This document shows, piece by piece, positions 1 through 9,190 of a stretch of DNA of 64,000 nucleotides. Position 1 is the stretch's first letter. Every line of letters starts with the position of its first letter. Made by a program: the position numbers and the translations under genes. The notes below the pieces were generated by a model. It saw only the letters and a list, made by a program, of their open reading frames with translations. It had not been told where the DNA came from and did not search any database. Source of the DNA: Roseofilum casamattae BLCC-M143 (GTDB lineage Bacteria; Cyanobacteriota; Cyanobacteriia; Cyanobacteriales; Desertifilaceae); the NCBI RefSeq assembly GCF_030068455.1, contig NZ_JAQOSQ010000001.1, positions 372,001 through 436,000 on the forward strand, in the 5' to 3' direction.

Positions 1-1
1 C

Positions 2-1282
2 AATTTGCGCCGCCAGATTTTGTTTGATATTTCTGTCGAAGTGCACGCGGGTGAAATTGTGATTATGACCGGGCCCTCTGGCTCGGGAAAAACTACGTTA
101 TTGACCCTTATGGGAGGATTGCGATCGGTACAAGAAGGTAGCCTAAAAATTTTAGGGTACGAAATGCAGGGGGCAAGTAACCGTCGGCTCGAGAAGATTC
201 GCAAGCAAATTGGGTTTATTTTCCAAGCACACAATCTGTTAACGTCCCTCAATGCCACGCAAAATGTACAGATGGCAACGGTTCTGTTTCGGACTTCCAT
301 GGGGCGATCGCGAAAGAAGGCTCGGGAAATGTTAGAGGCTGTGGGTTTGGGCGAGCGTTTGTATCATATGCCCGACCAGTTATCGGGAGGACAAAAACAG
401 CGAGTGGCGATCGCCCGCGCTTTAGTCAACCAACCGAGAATTATTCTGGCTGACGAGCCAACTGCCGCTTTAGATAAAGCCTCTGGGCGCGAGGTGGTGG
501 AAATTATGCAACGATTGGCAAAACAACAGGGCTGTACGATTTTGATGGTAACCCACGATAATCGGATTCTCGATATTGCCGATCGCATCATTAGCTTGGA
601 AGATGGTTACCTGTCTGCCTCGAAAGGTGAGTTGCTCCTCAACTTGAACAACTTGATGGAGGCGGTATTAAGTACGGACATGCAGTCGGTTAAATCCCTC
701 ATTCAGCCCCTCTCCAACCCGCAATTCTCCGATTTTCTCCACAAGCTCAACCAAGAATTCGCCCAATTGTTGCAGGCCATGAATCTGCTGGGCGATCGCT
801 CGTTGCAAGCCAAGCTGGATGTTACCTTAAGAACTGTTTCCTGGAAAATAGCCGAGATTTTAGAAGCGGAACATGTCACCTTTTTTGTGGCGGACTCCGA
901 GGCGCAACAGCTCTGGTCGAAAAATGCGATCGGGCCGAATGGAACCCAAATCGATTTAGCCATTCCCATGGATGTCGGAATTGCCGGTCATGTGGCCCGG
1001 ACTGGAGAAAGTCTGAATGTGCCCGATCCCTATCAAGACGAGCGCTTTAACCCCAATATCGATCGCGAAACGGGCTTTACCACCCGTAATATTCTTTGCT
1101 TGCCCCTGTTGGATGAGAGCGATCGCATTTTTGCCGTCGTGCAAGCCTTAAATAAGCAGGGCGATGGCTCCTTCGGCCCTGAAGACGAACAGCGCTTTGT
1201 CGAACTGGTTAGCTCCTTGGGAACCGTATTACAAACCAGCGTCTTTCAAGCCCAACAAAGTCGAGCTAACTTTCAGTCCTAG
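2..1282 (+). CDS. DevA-like ABC transporter ATPase with C-terminal GAF domain (5' partial)
   Basis: This is the ATPase subunit of a MacB/LolD/DevA-type ABC exporter, which works with DevB/DevC-like membrane partners to move lipids or envelope material. The frame is open to the window edge and the first usable codon is TTG, so the true start probably lies upstream. Counting from that TTG, Walker A (GPSGSGKT) is at about 23-30, the signature LSGGQ at 126-130 and Walker B (IILADEP) at about 147-152. From about residue 270 the protein continues into a GAF-type sensor domain (around 285-415, with MDVGIAGHVARTGE). The GAF fusion implies that export responds to a small ligand or redox signal, but the ligand is unknown. 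The partner permease genes are presumably upstream of the window. Confidence 0.88.
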   Translation, partial: NLRRQILFDISVEVHAGEIVIMTGPSGSGKTTLLTLMGGLRSVQEGSLKILGYEMQGASNRRLEKIRKQIGFIFQAHNLLTSLNATQNVQMATVLFRTSMGRSRKKAREMLEAVGLGERLYHMPDQLSGGQKQRVAIARALVNQPRIILADEPTAALDKASGREVVEIMQRLAKQQGCTILMVTHDNRILDIADRIISLEDGYLSASKGELLLNLNNLMEAVLSTDMQSVKSLIQPLSNPQFSDFLHKLNQEFAQLLQAMNLLGDRSLQAKLDVTLRTVSWKIAEILEAEHVTFFVADSEAQQLWSKNAIGPNGTQIDLAIPMDVGIAGHVARTGESLNVPDPYQDERFNPNIDRETGFTTRNILCLPLLDESDRIFAVVQALNKQGDGSFGPEDEQRFVELVSSLGTVLQTSVFQAQQSRANFQS

Positions 1283-1385
1283 CCTATCTCCTTGTAAGAT
1301 AAACTCAGTGGAGCCTACTAGATAAATATGCCATGAGTTTCGAGACCGTGAATCATTCGTTGATATTGGGAGACAAAGAGTAAAG

Positions 1386-2501
1386 ATGTTGGAAAAATTT
1401 GCACTGCTCGAAAACTTTAGCCCCACGCTTTTAGAGCAAGTCGAGCAAGCTTGCGATCGCCGAACTTATGCTCGTGGAGAACAGATTTTGCGGGAAGGAG
1501 ATTGCGATGGCGATATTTACTTCTTACTAGAAGGAACGGTTGATATTTACAAGCTGGAAGAGAGTACGCAAAAAAATCTCAAATTTAACCAACTCACAGC
1601 CGGTGAAAGTTTTGGCGAGATCTCATTTATCGATGGTTCGCCGCGCAGCGCCTCCGTACAAGCCCTCACCTCCTGCGAACTCTATGTCTTATCGAAACAG
1701 AAGTTGGTCGATGGCGCGCCGAACTGTTTCCAAATCCTCAATATTCTTAGCTCTCGGATTACCGAAGATATTGGCGATCGCTTGCGATTTTTAACCGGAC
1801 AACATGCATCGACGCTGCAAAAACAAATTCAATTTTTGCAAGAAAGAAACTATTTTGGTATTATTTTCATTTGCCTGGCTGCATTTTTTGGATTTAATGT
1901 CCTTCTCACTGAAGTGCTGCGGGACTTTTTCCCAAGTTTTGATATCTATTCCTTAGAGTTTGTCTGGAGCTATACTATTTTCTCCACAGTGCCCATTATC
2001 TTACTAATGAGAAGATTTAAGGTTCCTCCTCAAATTTTTGGGATAACTCGCCGAAAAATGAAAAAATCGATCGTCGAGGCACTCATTGTCAGCTTCTCAA
2101 TTTTACTCCTGCTCTATGGAATCGCTTATTTAGGGGATTCGATCAATCCAAATTTCAAGTTAATCGAACAATTCTTTTCCTTTTCTTGGCGCGACATTGT
2201 CACCTCAGAAACATTTTGGTCTTACCTACCCCATAGTTATATACAAGAGCTGCTATCCAGAGGATTTGTCCAAACCTCTTTAGAACAGTTTATTGGCGAA
2301 AAGCGCAGTTATAAGGCGGTAATCTGTACCTCCTATTTTTTCGCAGTAACCCATGCTGCTTACGGACTATCCGCGATCGTCATGGTATTTTTCGCCAGCT
2401 TAATTTTTGGTTTCTTTTACCTGCGCACCCGCAATCTCGCTGGAGTTAGTATCGTTCACTATCTTCTCGGATATTTACCAGTAGCAGCCCAAGCCTTATA
2501 G
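1386..2501 (+). CDS. Cyclic-nucleotide-binding domain fused to CPBP-family membrane protein
   Basis: The 371-residue protein begins with a cNMP-binding/Crp-like domain (about 1-125, with GESFGEISFIDGSPRSASV). It is followed by hydrophobic segments from about 155 onward. The C-terminal half resembles CPBP (Abi/CAAX-type) intramembrane proteases. The family's EExxxR motif appears as QELLSR at 287-292, and the FxxxH motif is FAVTH at 319-323. The first Glu of EExxxR, the presumed general base in Rce1-type enzymes, is replaced by Gln, so proteolytic activity is doubtful. The gene starts about 100 bp after the ABC ATPase on the same strand. A cyclic-nucleotide-gated membrane protein is the simplest reading, and its partner or substrate is unknown. 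Confidence 0.75.
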   Translation: MLEKFALLENFSPTLLEQVEQACDRRTYARGEQILREGDCDGDIYFLLEGTVDIYKLEESTQKNLKFNQLTAGESFGEISFIDGSPRSASVQALTSCELYVLSKQKLVDGAPNCFQILNILSSRITEDIGDRLRFLTGQHASTLQKQIQFLQERNYFGIIFICLAAFFGFNVLLTEVLRDFFPSFDIYSLEFVWSYTIFSTVPIILLMRRFKVPPQIFGITRRKMKKSIVEALIVSFSILLLLYGIAYLGDSINPNFKLIEQFFSFSWRDIVTSETFWSYLPHSYIQELLSRGFVQTSLEQFIGEKRSYKAVICTSYFFAVTHAAYGLSAIVMVFFASLIFGFFYLRTRNLAGVSIVHYLLGYLPVAAQAL

Positions 2502-2544
2502 CCGTTATCCAACTTTCTTCATCTTGCACAATATATAAAAATGA

Positions 2545-4044
2545 TTACCCAATTCCCAGGCGGCCGGCTAAACTGGGGGTTAAAGGCATTAAAGTGGCGA
2601 TCGCCAAAAATAGAGCTAATAATGCTAGAGCTGCACGAGCATCGTTGGGTTCGGCAACTTCATTTAAACTGGGTCGTTCTAAGTTCCGTTGCAAGACCAA
2701 AATTGCGATCGCCCAATACAGTGCCAGGGGCGTAACAAATGAGGCAAACCCCAACACGATTAAAGTAGCAACGGTGGTAATGCCGACGGTTTTTCTTCCA
2801 TAAATCGCTTGGACTATTCTGCCGCCATCGAGTTGACCGGCAGGCATAATATTAATCGCACTGAGCACTAATCCCAACCAGCCAATTAAGGTGAGAGGAT
2901 GAACGTCAACTAAGGAATTTTGCAAGACATCGCCTAAAATTCCGCGCGCTAAAGTTCCCACTAATAGAGAACCTTGGAAAAATTGCGAAGGTAATTGAAA
3001 GAGGCTTCCGGGATGAGACCAAGAGAGTCCGACAATTAAGAAAATTAAGGATAATAAACCGCTAACAGCAGGGCCGGCAAAGGCAATATCAAATAACACG
3101 GAACGGTTGGGTAGAACCGATTCAAATCGGGTGATGGCTCCGAAAGCACCAATCTGCCACGTGGGGAGTAAAAACGGCCAGCTTAAACGAATATTGTATC
3201 GATTTGCCATCCACCAGTGACCCAGTTCGTGGGCAATTAAAATTGTCCAGAGTCCCGCCGCAATGGGCATCGCTTCCGGCCAGCGCTCCAACTCGTTCGC
3301 CCAGTCGAAGCCTTGAAAAATGCCGCCCGCTTCTAAACTAGTGAAAATAGTTGCGATCGCTAAGGCAATGGCTAGAACTTTACGTCCGGCAGTGAGAGTG
3401 GAAGGATCGGTAGTGTTGGGTAAAATAATAATAATCGGTTTATTTTCCGGTCCCATGACAAAAAAGAGCCGGTAGCGATCGCCAACTTTTTCGGAGAGCT
3501 TTTCCGATAGCTTTTCGTAAGTGCGATCGCTATCTCCGCGCAAATTTCCCTTGAAGACGACTCCTTCTTGATAGGGCAAGGTTTCGGTAATAAAATAAGT
3601 ATCCAGACCAAAAATACTCTTAATGTCTGCTAGCTCTTCTTCCGGAATGCCAAACGGTTCTGCGATCGAAGAGGTTGGGGTTGCCGCCTCCGGAGACTCA
3701 GCTGCGAAGGCCTCTTCCACATCCTGCCGTTGTTTCAAACGTTCTGCCACTTGTTGGCGCAGCAGTTCATCGCGACCGGAAACCCGTAACTGCCGTCCCA
3801 AGGCAATATAAACTCCGGCTGAAACGACTAACAAGAATAAAATTCCTGCCAAATTCAAATAAATCCCAAAAGAAAATAGCCCGAAAAACAAGAACCACGG
3901 CAGCATCAGAACCACCGATTGCAACCAGGCTAAAATCCCTAATTTTCCGTAGGGACGAGCGCGTTGAAATCCCCAAACCAAGATGCCCAAAGCCACCAGC
4001 AGGAGAAGAAATGTGAGGGAATTATCAGAAACAGCAGAGATCAT
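2545..4044 (-). CDS. Site-2 protease family (M50) intramembrane metalloprotease, EGY-like
   Basis: This 499-residue multi-pass membrane protease has two N-terminal membrane segments (about 10-25 and 40-82) and a soluble region of about 90-215. The soluble region carries a GNLR motif (166-169), which is characteristic of plant-chloroplast and cyanobacterial EGY proteins. The zinc-binding HELGH is at 272-276, and the second catalytic motif, NIMPAGQLDGGR, ends near 409. Family members cleave membrane proteins such as anti-sigma factors, but the substrate here is unknown. The start is ATG at 4044. A small hairpin repeat lies immediately upstream (4056-4081). Confidence 0.88.
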   Translation of the reverse strand: MISAVSDNSLTFLLLLVALGILVWGFQRARPYGKLGILAWLQSVVLMLPWFLFFGLFSFGIYLNLAGILFLLVVSAGVYIALGRQLRVSGRDELLRQQVAERLKQRQDVEEAFAAESPEAATPTSSIAEPFGIPEEELADIKSIFGLDTYFITETLPYQEGVVFKGNLRGDSDRTYEKLSEKLSEKVGDRYRLFFVMGPENKPIIIILPNTTDPSTLTAGRKVLAIALAIATIFTSLEAGGIFQGFDWANELERWPEAMPIAAGLWTILIAHELGHWWMANRYNIRLSWPFLLPTWQIGAFGAITRFESVLPNRSVLFDIAFAGPAVSGLLSLIFLIVGLSWSHPGSLFQLPSQFFQGSLLVGTLARGILGDVLQNSLVDVHPLTLIGWLGLVLSAINIMPAGQLDGGRIVQAIYGRKTVGITTVATLIVLGFASFVTPLALYWAIAILVLQRNLERPSLNEVAEPNDARAALALLALFLAIATLMPLTPSLAGRLGIG

Positions 4045-4055
4045 AACGTCAATTT

Positions 4056-4100
4056 ACAGCGCTTCGCACTAGGGAATGGGGAAATAAGGAATCAGGGAAT
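4056..4100 (-). repeat. Dispersed hairpin repeat just upstream of a start codon (copy 1)
   Basis: On the minus strand the sequence AGTGC-GAA-GCGCT can form a short hairpin, and it is preceded by runs of the type ATTCCC. It ends 12 bases before the ATG of the protease gene. Related copies sit at 25532-25582 and 53265-53302, each within about 12 bases of a minus-strand start codon. A function at the mRNA leader is possible but unproven. Confidence 0.6.
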
Positions 4101-4225
4101 GGGTTCTCCCATTAAACTCTGTCCTAACCTTTTCTTACTTTGCCATAATTCCTGCTTCTTACCCTCGAAAATTATCCCTCAACCTCTCAGTAGAGGTGAG
4201 GGATAAGAGATTATGGGAACAACAG

Positions 4226-6019
4226 TTAGCGCTGTCTGGCGAACTTCTTGCTCACTTTGCGCAAGCGTACTGATTCCGGAGTAATTTCGACCAGTTCGTC
4301 GGAGCCTATATATTCTAGAGCGCGCTCTAAACTCATTTCCACTGGGGATTGGAGTTGTACCAGCTCGTCTCCAGTGGACGATCGCATGTTGGTTAGCTGC
4401 TTCGTTTTGCAGACATTTAAATCCAAATCTTGCTGGCGGTTGTGTTCGCCAACGATCATACCCTTATAGACTTTAGTACCTGGAGTAATGAAGAATACGC
4501 CTCGATCTTCAGCGTTTTTCATCGCGTAGAATGTTGCCGTTCCTTCTTCAAAGGCGATCAGAACTCCATTTCTGCGGGTTTCAATGTCTCCACTGAGGGG
4601 ACGGTAATCGAAGAAGCTGTGATTCATAATACCTTCACCGCGCGTCAGACGCATGAATTCGCCACGGAAGCCAATTAAGCCTCGTGCCGGAATAATAAAT
4701 TCCAGTTGCGCGCGACCGTTCGATCCCATTTGCATATCTTGCATTTCGCCGCGACGCTCGCCCAAGCGTTCCATACATCCACCCACGGCTTCTTCCGGGA
4801 TGTCGAGAATTAAACACTCGTAAGGCTCGCAAGGCTGTCCGTTCACTTCGCGATAAATCACTTGCGGCTGGGAGACTTGGAATTCGTAACCTTCGCGACG
4901 CATAGTTTCAATGAGAATACCGAGGTGCAGTTCGCCACGTCCGGAGACGGAAAAGCGTTCGGGGGAGTCGGTGTCTTCAATGCGTAGGGCAACGTTGGTT
5001 TCTAGTTCGCGAATTAGGCGATCGCGCACCTGACGTGACGTAACAAATTTTCCTTCTTTACCGGCAAAGGGCGAATCATTCACGGAGAACGTCATCTGCA
5101 ATGTCGGTTCGTCTACCTTAATCAACGGTAGCGCTTGCGGCTCGTTCGGACAGGTAATCGTTTCGCCAATATTGGCATCGCTAAATCCGGCAACCGCAAC
5201 AATATAACCGGCAGAAGCTTCCTCCATCTCCACCCGGCGCAATCCTTCAAATCCCATTAATTTCGAGATTTTGGATTTAACAATGGTGCCATCATCTTTC
5301 ACTAATGCGGCTTGTTGGTTGGCAGCGATGGTACCGTTGTGGATGCGACCGATGACAATCCGACCGAGATATTCGGAATAGTCTAGAGTAGTAACTTGCA
5401 GTTGCAGAGGTTTATTGCGGTCGCCCACTGGTGGGGGAACGTGGCGCAGTACTGCATCAAATAAGGGCTGCATATCCACTCCCTCAGCATCTAAGTCATC
5501 TTTAGCATAGCCTTCGAGACCGGAAGCAAACAGGTAAGGAAACTCGCACTGGTCGTCATCAGCACCCAATTCCAGGAATAAGTCGAGCACCTTGTCAACT
5601 GCTGCATAGGGGTCGGCTCGCGGGCGGTCAATCTTATTGACAACGACAATAGGACGCAACCCTTTCTCCAAGGCTTTTTTCAGGACGAACCGCGTTTGCG
5701 GCATCGGTCCTTCATTGGCATCGACAATCAGGATACATCCATCAACCATACCCAGTACCCGCTCGACTTCACCGCCAAAGTCCGCGTGGCCGGGAGTATC
5801 AACAATATTAATGAGAGTATCTTTATAATGAACGGCTGTATTTTTAGATAGAATCGTAATTCCCCGCTCTCGCTCCAGGGTATTAGAGTCCATAACGCAA
5901 TCCGGAACTTCTTCGCCTTCACGGAAAATACCCGACTGCTTCAATAGAGCATCCACAAGAGTTGTTTTGCCATGATCGACGTGAGCAATGATGGCCACAT
6001 TGCGAATGGGAAGAGACAT
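4226..6019 (-). CDS. typA: Ribosome-associated translational GTPase TypA/BipA
   Basis: The 597-residue length is the usual one for TypA/BipA, an EF-G-like GTPase that binds ribosomes and supports growth under stress. The G1 motif is AHVDHGKT near residues 12-19, followed by [12 protein letters not shown] (G3) and NKIDRPRA (G4). Domain 2, the EF-G-like domains III and V (with [15 protein letters not shown]), and the BipA-specific C-terminal region all follow, so the protein looks intact. It starts at ATG ([10 protein letters not shown]). A separate transcription unit is likely, since the flanking genes show no tight overlap. Confidence 0.96.
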   Translation of the reverse strand: MSLPIRNVAIIAHVDHGKTTLVDALLKQSGIFREGEEVPDCVMDSNTLERERGITILSKNTAVHYKDTLINIVDTPGHADFGGEVERVLGMVDGCILIVDANEGPMPQTRFVLKKALEKGLRPIVVVNKIDRPRADPYAAVDKVLDLFLELGADDDQCEFPYLFASGLEGYAKDDLDAEGVDMQPLFDAVLRHVPPPVGDRNKPLQLQVTTLDYSEYLGRIVIGRIHNGTIAANQQAALVKDDGTIVKSKISKLMGFEGLRRVEMEEASAGYIVAVAGFSDANIGETITCPNEPQALPLIKVDEPTLQMTFSVNDSPFAGKEGKFVTSRQVRDRLIRELETNVALRIEDTDSPERFSVSGRGELHLGILIETMRREGYEFQVSQPQVIYREVNGQPCEPYECLILDIPEEAVGGCMERLGERRGEMQDMQMGSNGRAQLEFIIPARGLIGFRGEFMRLTRGEGIMNHSFFDYRPLSGDIETRRNGVLIAFEEGTATFYAMKNAEDRGVFFITPGTKVYKGMIVGEHNRQQDLDLNVCKTKQLTNMRSSTGDELVQLQSPVEMSLERALEYIGSDELVEITPESVRLRKVSKKFARQR

Positions 6020-6132
6020 ATAGAGCTAAATGGCGTTAACTATAGATTTCTTAACAATCTTATCACGATCGCCCCCGATTTCCCCGATTCGCCATCAACT
6101 CAAGGATCGACTCTCGGTCATTTACTTTTAGC

Positions 6133-7098
6133 TCAATCTGCAAGAATCTGGGTTCTGAACCATGCTAGAGTTTCTAGCAGTCCATCCCAGAGCGATCGCT
6201 CTAAGGAAAAGCCCGTACCGAGCAGTTTTTTATTGCAGCCAATCCAGTGGATGGGGTCGCCACTGCGGCGATCGCCGGTAAAGACAATGCGGTCGGGGTT
6301 GCGATCGGCTAAGGTAACGATTAAAGTGGCTAAGTCGTGGATTGTCGTTCCTTTAGCCGAGCAAATATTGAAAATTGGCGCGCTCATGTCAGCCAGATCG
6401 GCCAGCAAGAGTAATGCCCGCGCAGCATCATTCACGTAAACGAAATCGCGCATTTCGCAGCCGTCTCCCAACAGTTCGATCGGCTCGTCCGAAAGTAGAG
6501 TTTTACACAAGATGTCAAATACCACTTGTTTCCTCTGCCCCGGCCCGTAGAGCGAAAAGAGACGAGCGATCGCGCTTTGAAAGCCATAGCACTGGGAGAA
6601 AACGCGAATGTATTCCTCAGCAGCCAATTTGCTCGCGCCATAAGGAGAAATGGGTTTGGTTGGTGTCATCTCGTCAATGGGAACTTGTCGCGGTTCTCCA
6701 TATACAGCAGCGGTGGAAGCATAGACCAAGCAACCGGAAAATCTACTATTGCGGAGGGCTTCGAGCAGGTTAAACGTTGCTACCAGATTTTGGTTAAAAT
6801 CGAGTACTGGAGTTTTCGTCGAATGGGCAGCATAAACGAATCCTGCTAGGTGGAAAATAACATCAAAATGCTGGTGAGTTAAAACCTCCGACTCATGCAA
6901 GTCAGTCAAATCCAGTTGGATAAAGTCCTGGGGTAACATTAAGTTAGATCGAGCTGCTCCGTCTTTTGCTTCCGGGGCACTTTTATCGAGACCCGTTACG
7001 TAACCGCCATGCTGTCTCAGTTGGTGGCAGACTACCCGTCCCAAAAAACCGCTGACTCCGGTCAGAAGAACGCGCTTCCCTTCAATTGCGATCGCCAT
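6133..7098 (-). CDS. NAD-dependent epimerase/dehydratase (SDR family, UDP-sugar epimerase-like)
   Basis: This 321-residue extended SDR protein has an N-terminal Rossmann motif of the type TGVSGFLGRVVCHQL (GxxGxxG at about 14-20) and the catalytic YxxxK as YGASK in the middle of the protein. It resembles UDP-glucose 4-epimerases and related NDP-sugar epimerases/dehydratases. The exact sugar cannot be read from the sequence. It lies 18 bp downstream of the SPINDLY-like glycosyltransferase gene on the same strand, so the two are probably co-transcribed: one would shape a nucleotide sugar and the other transfer it. Both lie downstream of the lasso precursor on the same strand, so involvement in peptide glycosylation is a speculative possibility. 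Confidence 0.85.
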   Translation of the reverse strand: MAIAIEGKRVLLTGVSGFLGRVVCHQLRQHGGYVTGLDKSAPEAKDGAARSNLMLPQDFIQLDLTDLHESEVLTHQHFDVIFHLAGFVYAAHSTKTPVLDFNQNLVATFNLLEALRNSRFSGCLVYASTAAVYGEPRQVPIDEMTPTKPISPYGASKLAAEEYIRVFSQCYGFQSAIARLFSLYGPGQRKQVVFDILCKTLLSDEPIELLGDGCEMRDFVYVNDAARALLLLADLADMSAPIFNICSAKGTTIHDLATLIVTLADRNPDRIVFTGDRRSGDPIHWIGCNKKLLGTGFSLERSLWDGLLETLAWFRTQILAD

Positions 7099-7116
7099 TA
7101 ATCCGTGTTATTGATA

Positions 7117-8772
7117 TCACAACCGATTCTCGCCTCTGACGGCATGTTCCAGAAAGTCTTCTAAGCCTTCAATGCAGGCCGTATCGGCATAAATCTTATG
7201 TTTGTTTGCCGCCATCCGCGCCCTTACCTGCTCTCGGAAAGCGGCATCTTGACCGAGACGAATGGCGATCGCCACATAATCTTCCGGGGAACTGGCAATG
7301 GTTTCGCTAACTCCCATATGTTGCAGAATGCCGGTGCTGACGCGGCCGCGCAAAAATTCCCCAGTTAGAGTAACGATGGGGAGATTGTGGGCGATCGCTT
7401 CTAGAGTTGTGTTGGTGCCAGCTACACCGATGCTGTCGAGGAAAATATCGGCGAGATCGTTGAGACGATGGTAGCCAGCATTAGATACAGCCGGCTGCAT
7501 GACGACATACTGTTCTAGGTCGAGACCCTCAGCAGCAAAGGCATTCTGCAATCGTTTGCTCAATATTTTCGTCTGTGCTTCTGAGGTTTTGTGCTTCATA
7601 AAGATAAACTGACAATCGCCCACCAATCGGGCAATGTGCGGGTAAAGCCAATCGTATTGTGGCAAATATTTAAACAGAGACTGAGCACAAAAGTAGACGA
7701 TAGCTGATGGGCGCAAGCCAAAGTCGTTCCGTTGCTCCGATGCCAGAGTTTCCTGGAGCGGAGTGTAGTACATGCCGAGATTGGGCAGTTGAACCAGTTT
7801 TTCCAGGTACTGTTCTTCCGCGCGCTTGGGTTCGATGAGCGCTCCAGTTAAAAAATAATCTATAGTCGGTAAACCGCTAGTGACATAAGTCGCCCAAGTG
7901 GTAGCTTGCACTGGAGCCAGTCGCAAGGCAGAAAGCTGAATGGACTTGCTATTCATGCTGACTTCAGGATAGAGCAAGATATGCGGTCGATCTGCCTGGA
8001 TGAGCTGCCCCCATTCCTCAGTCTTGTGGGAGCCAGTGACTAATTTCGACAAACAACTCCGAGCAAACTCGGTCTCTTCATCCTGAGTTTTGTTGAGCGC
8101 ATAGCCAATGAGGTGGAATTTTTCGCGATCGAGTCGAGCTATCCATCCTTTGACGATCGCTTTCCAGACTGAATGACGATAAAAATTTCCCGAGACAATA
8201 CCGACTCGGATGGCTTCATCAGGCTGTGGGGAAACGATGGGTAGCTCTTGTGCCCACTGCGGATAGCGAGCGGCCATAATCTGGGTAACGATCTGGCCGT
8301 AGAGGCGCATCAATTCCAGATCGTCGCCACTTTGGTAGGCGAGATAAAAAGGCGTCATATAACCCACAGTGTCTGCTAAGGCCGCAACACTAGATCGCCT
8401 AGCTTGCACCAGTTTCTCGCTCAAAGTGATTAATTGCTGCTCGTATTGCTGGCGGCTGTACAACACTTCTTCTGGCTGCCGATAGACAATGGGAAGTTGC
8501 AACATGCACCGATAAAAGTCTGGCAGTAAAGATTCCGGGTCAATTGCCGCTGCTTTGTTAGAGCAATCCTGCGCTTGAGCCAATTGACCGATCTGATGAT
8601 GAGCCTTTGCTAAACCCATATAGGTTGCAATGCAATTCGGTTCCACCTCCAGAGACCTCCGATACCAAGTAACAGCTAACGCACTGAGTTTGGGATCTGG
8701 TGGATGCTGAAGATAGGAGATCGCTATGCGGTTGTATTCAGCGGCTTGAGCTGGTAGCTGGGGAGCTAGCAA
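7117..8772 (-). CDS. TPR / SPINDLY-like (OGT-type, GT41) glycosyltransferase
   Basis: The 551-residue protein has short N-terminal TPR-like repeats (about 1-110). Its catalytic region resembles SPINDLY/O-GlcNAc transferase proteins: SGNFYRHSVWKAI in the first half, TSGLPTIDYFLTG in the middle, and the nucleotide-sugar-binding segment DSIGVAGTNTTLEAIAHNLP followed by VTLTGEFLRGR near the C-terminus. Family members transfer GlcNAc or fucose to Ser/Thr, or build other glycans in bacteria. The gene is 18 bp upstream of an NDP-sugar epimerase on the same strand and 210 bp downstream of the lasso precursor. A TATAAT hexamer on the minus strand (8889-8894) may give it its own promoter. Donor and acceptor are unknown. 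Confidence 0.85.
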   Translation of the reverse strand: MLAPQLPAQAAEYNRIAISYLQHPPDPKLSALAVTWYRRSLEVEPNCIATYMGLAKAHHQIGQLAQAQDCSNKAAAIDPESLLPDFYRCMLQLPIVYRQPEEVLYSRQQYEQQLITLSEKLVQARRSSVAALADTVGYMTPFYLAYQSGDDLELMRLYGQIVTQIMAARYPQWAQELPIVSPQPDEAIRVGIVSGNFYRHSVWKAIVKGWIARLDREKFHLIGYALNKTQDEETEFARSCLSKLVTGSHKTEEWGQLIQADRPHILLYPEVSMNSKSIQLSALRLAPVQATTWATYVTSGLPTIDYFLTGALIEPKRAEEQYLEKLVQLPNLGMYYTPLQETLASEQRNDFGLRPSAIVYFCAQSLFKYLPQYDWLYPHIARLVGDCQFIFMKHKTSEAQTKILSKRLQNAFAAEGLDLEQYVVMQPAVSNAGYHRLNDLADIFLDSIGVAGTNTTLEAIAHNLPIVTLTGEFLRGRVSTGILQHMGVSETIASSPEDYVAIAIRLGQDAAFREQVRARMAANKHKIYADTACIEGLEDFLEHAVRGENRL

Positions 8773-8981
8773 TAGCGACCTCCTTGTGGTTTAGCGATCG
8801 GCTTTGGCAACTGGGGAGTATCAAGTCCGCCAGAATAGTTGTCATTGCGACTTTTTGTCTGTTGGCGATCGCCGGAATGCAATGATTAATTATAATTGAT
8901 TCAGCGGACTCGATCTGACTGGAGGTATACACCCAACTCAACTCCCCTTTCCAGGGAATGCTTTATCCAAGCAATGTTGCA

Positions 8982-9128
8982 TTAAGAAGGCACAGGTTGG
9001 CATGCACCACTTTCAGCATTAGGTTGGAAGGGACCGCCTTCTGTTTCTCGTACCGAAATTTTATTCAGTTCGGGGGCCAGCCAGATTTTTTTTGCTTGTT
9101 GCGACTGGTTGTTTGGATCTGCATTCAT
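8982..9128 (-). CDS. Lasso peptide precursor (A gene), 48 aa
   Basis: This short gene would be missed by length cut-offs. Translation gives a 30-residue leader and an 18-residue core. The leader contains WLAPEL (16-21), the YxxPxL motif bound by lasso B1 proteins with Trp for Tyr, and ends in RETE with Thr at position -2, the hallmark of lasso cleavage sites. The core GGPFQPNAESGACQPVPS (residues 31-48, DNA 8985-9038) has Gly1 and its only acidic residue, Glu9, which predicts a nine-residue macrolactam ring. The C-terminus is Ser, matching the kinase encoded in the cluster. There is one Cys (core 13). The start is ATG at 9128. An in-frame TTG at 9212 would add 28 hydrophobic residues and is less likely. 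The Shine-Dalgarno sequence is weak. Confidence 0.85.
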   Translation of the reverse strand: MNADPNNQSQQAKKIWLAPELNKISVRETEGGPFQPNAESGACQPVPS

Positions 9129-9161
9129 AGGATTAAACTTAATTTCTAAGGGGCTGTTTAT

Positions 9162-9190
9162 AAGATAACCATTGAAATAGTATTTGCCAA
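9162..9190 (-). promoter_or_regulatory. Putative sigma-70 promoter of the lasso precursor gene
   Basis: On the minus strand, TTGGCA (9185-9190) and TATCTT (9162-9167) are separated by 17 bases. Transcription would begin near 9155, giving a leader of about 27 nt before the ATG at 9128. A separate promoter would allow high expression of the precursor relative to the upstream biosynthetic genes. This is inferred from sequence only. Confidence 0.4.
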
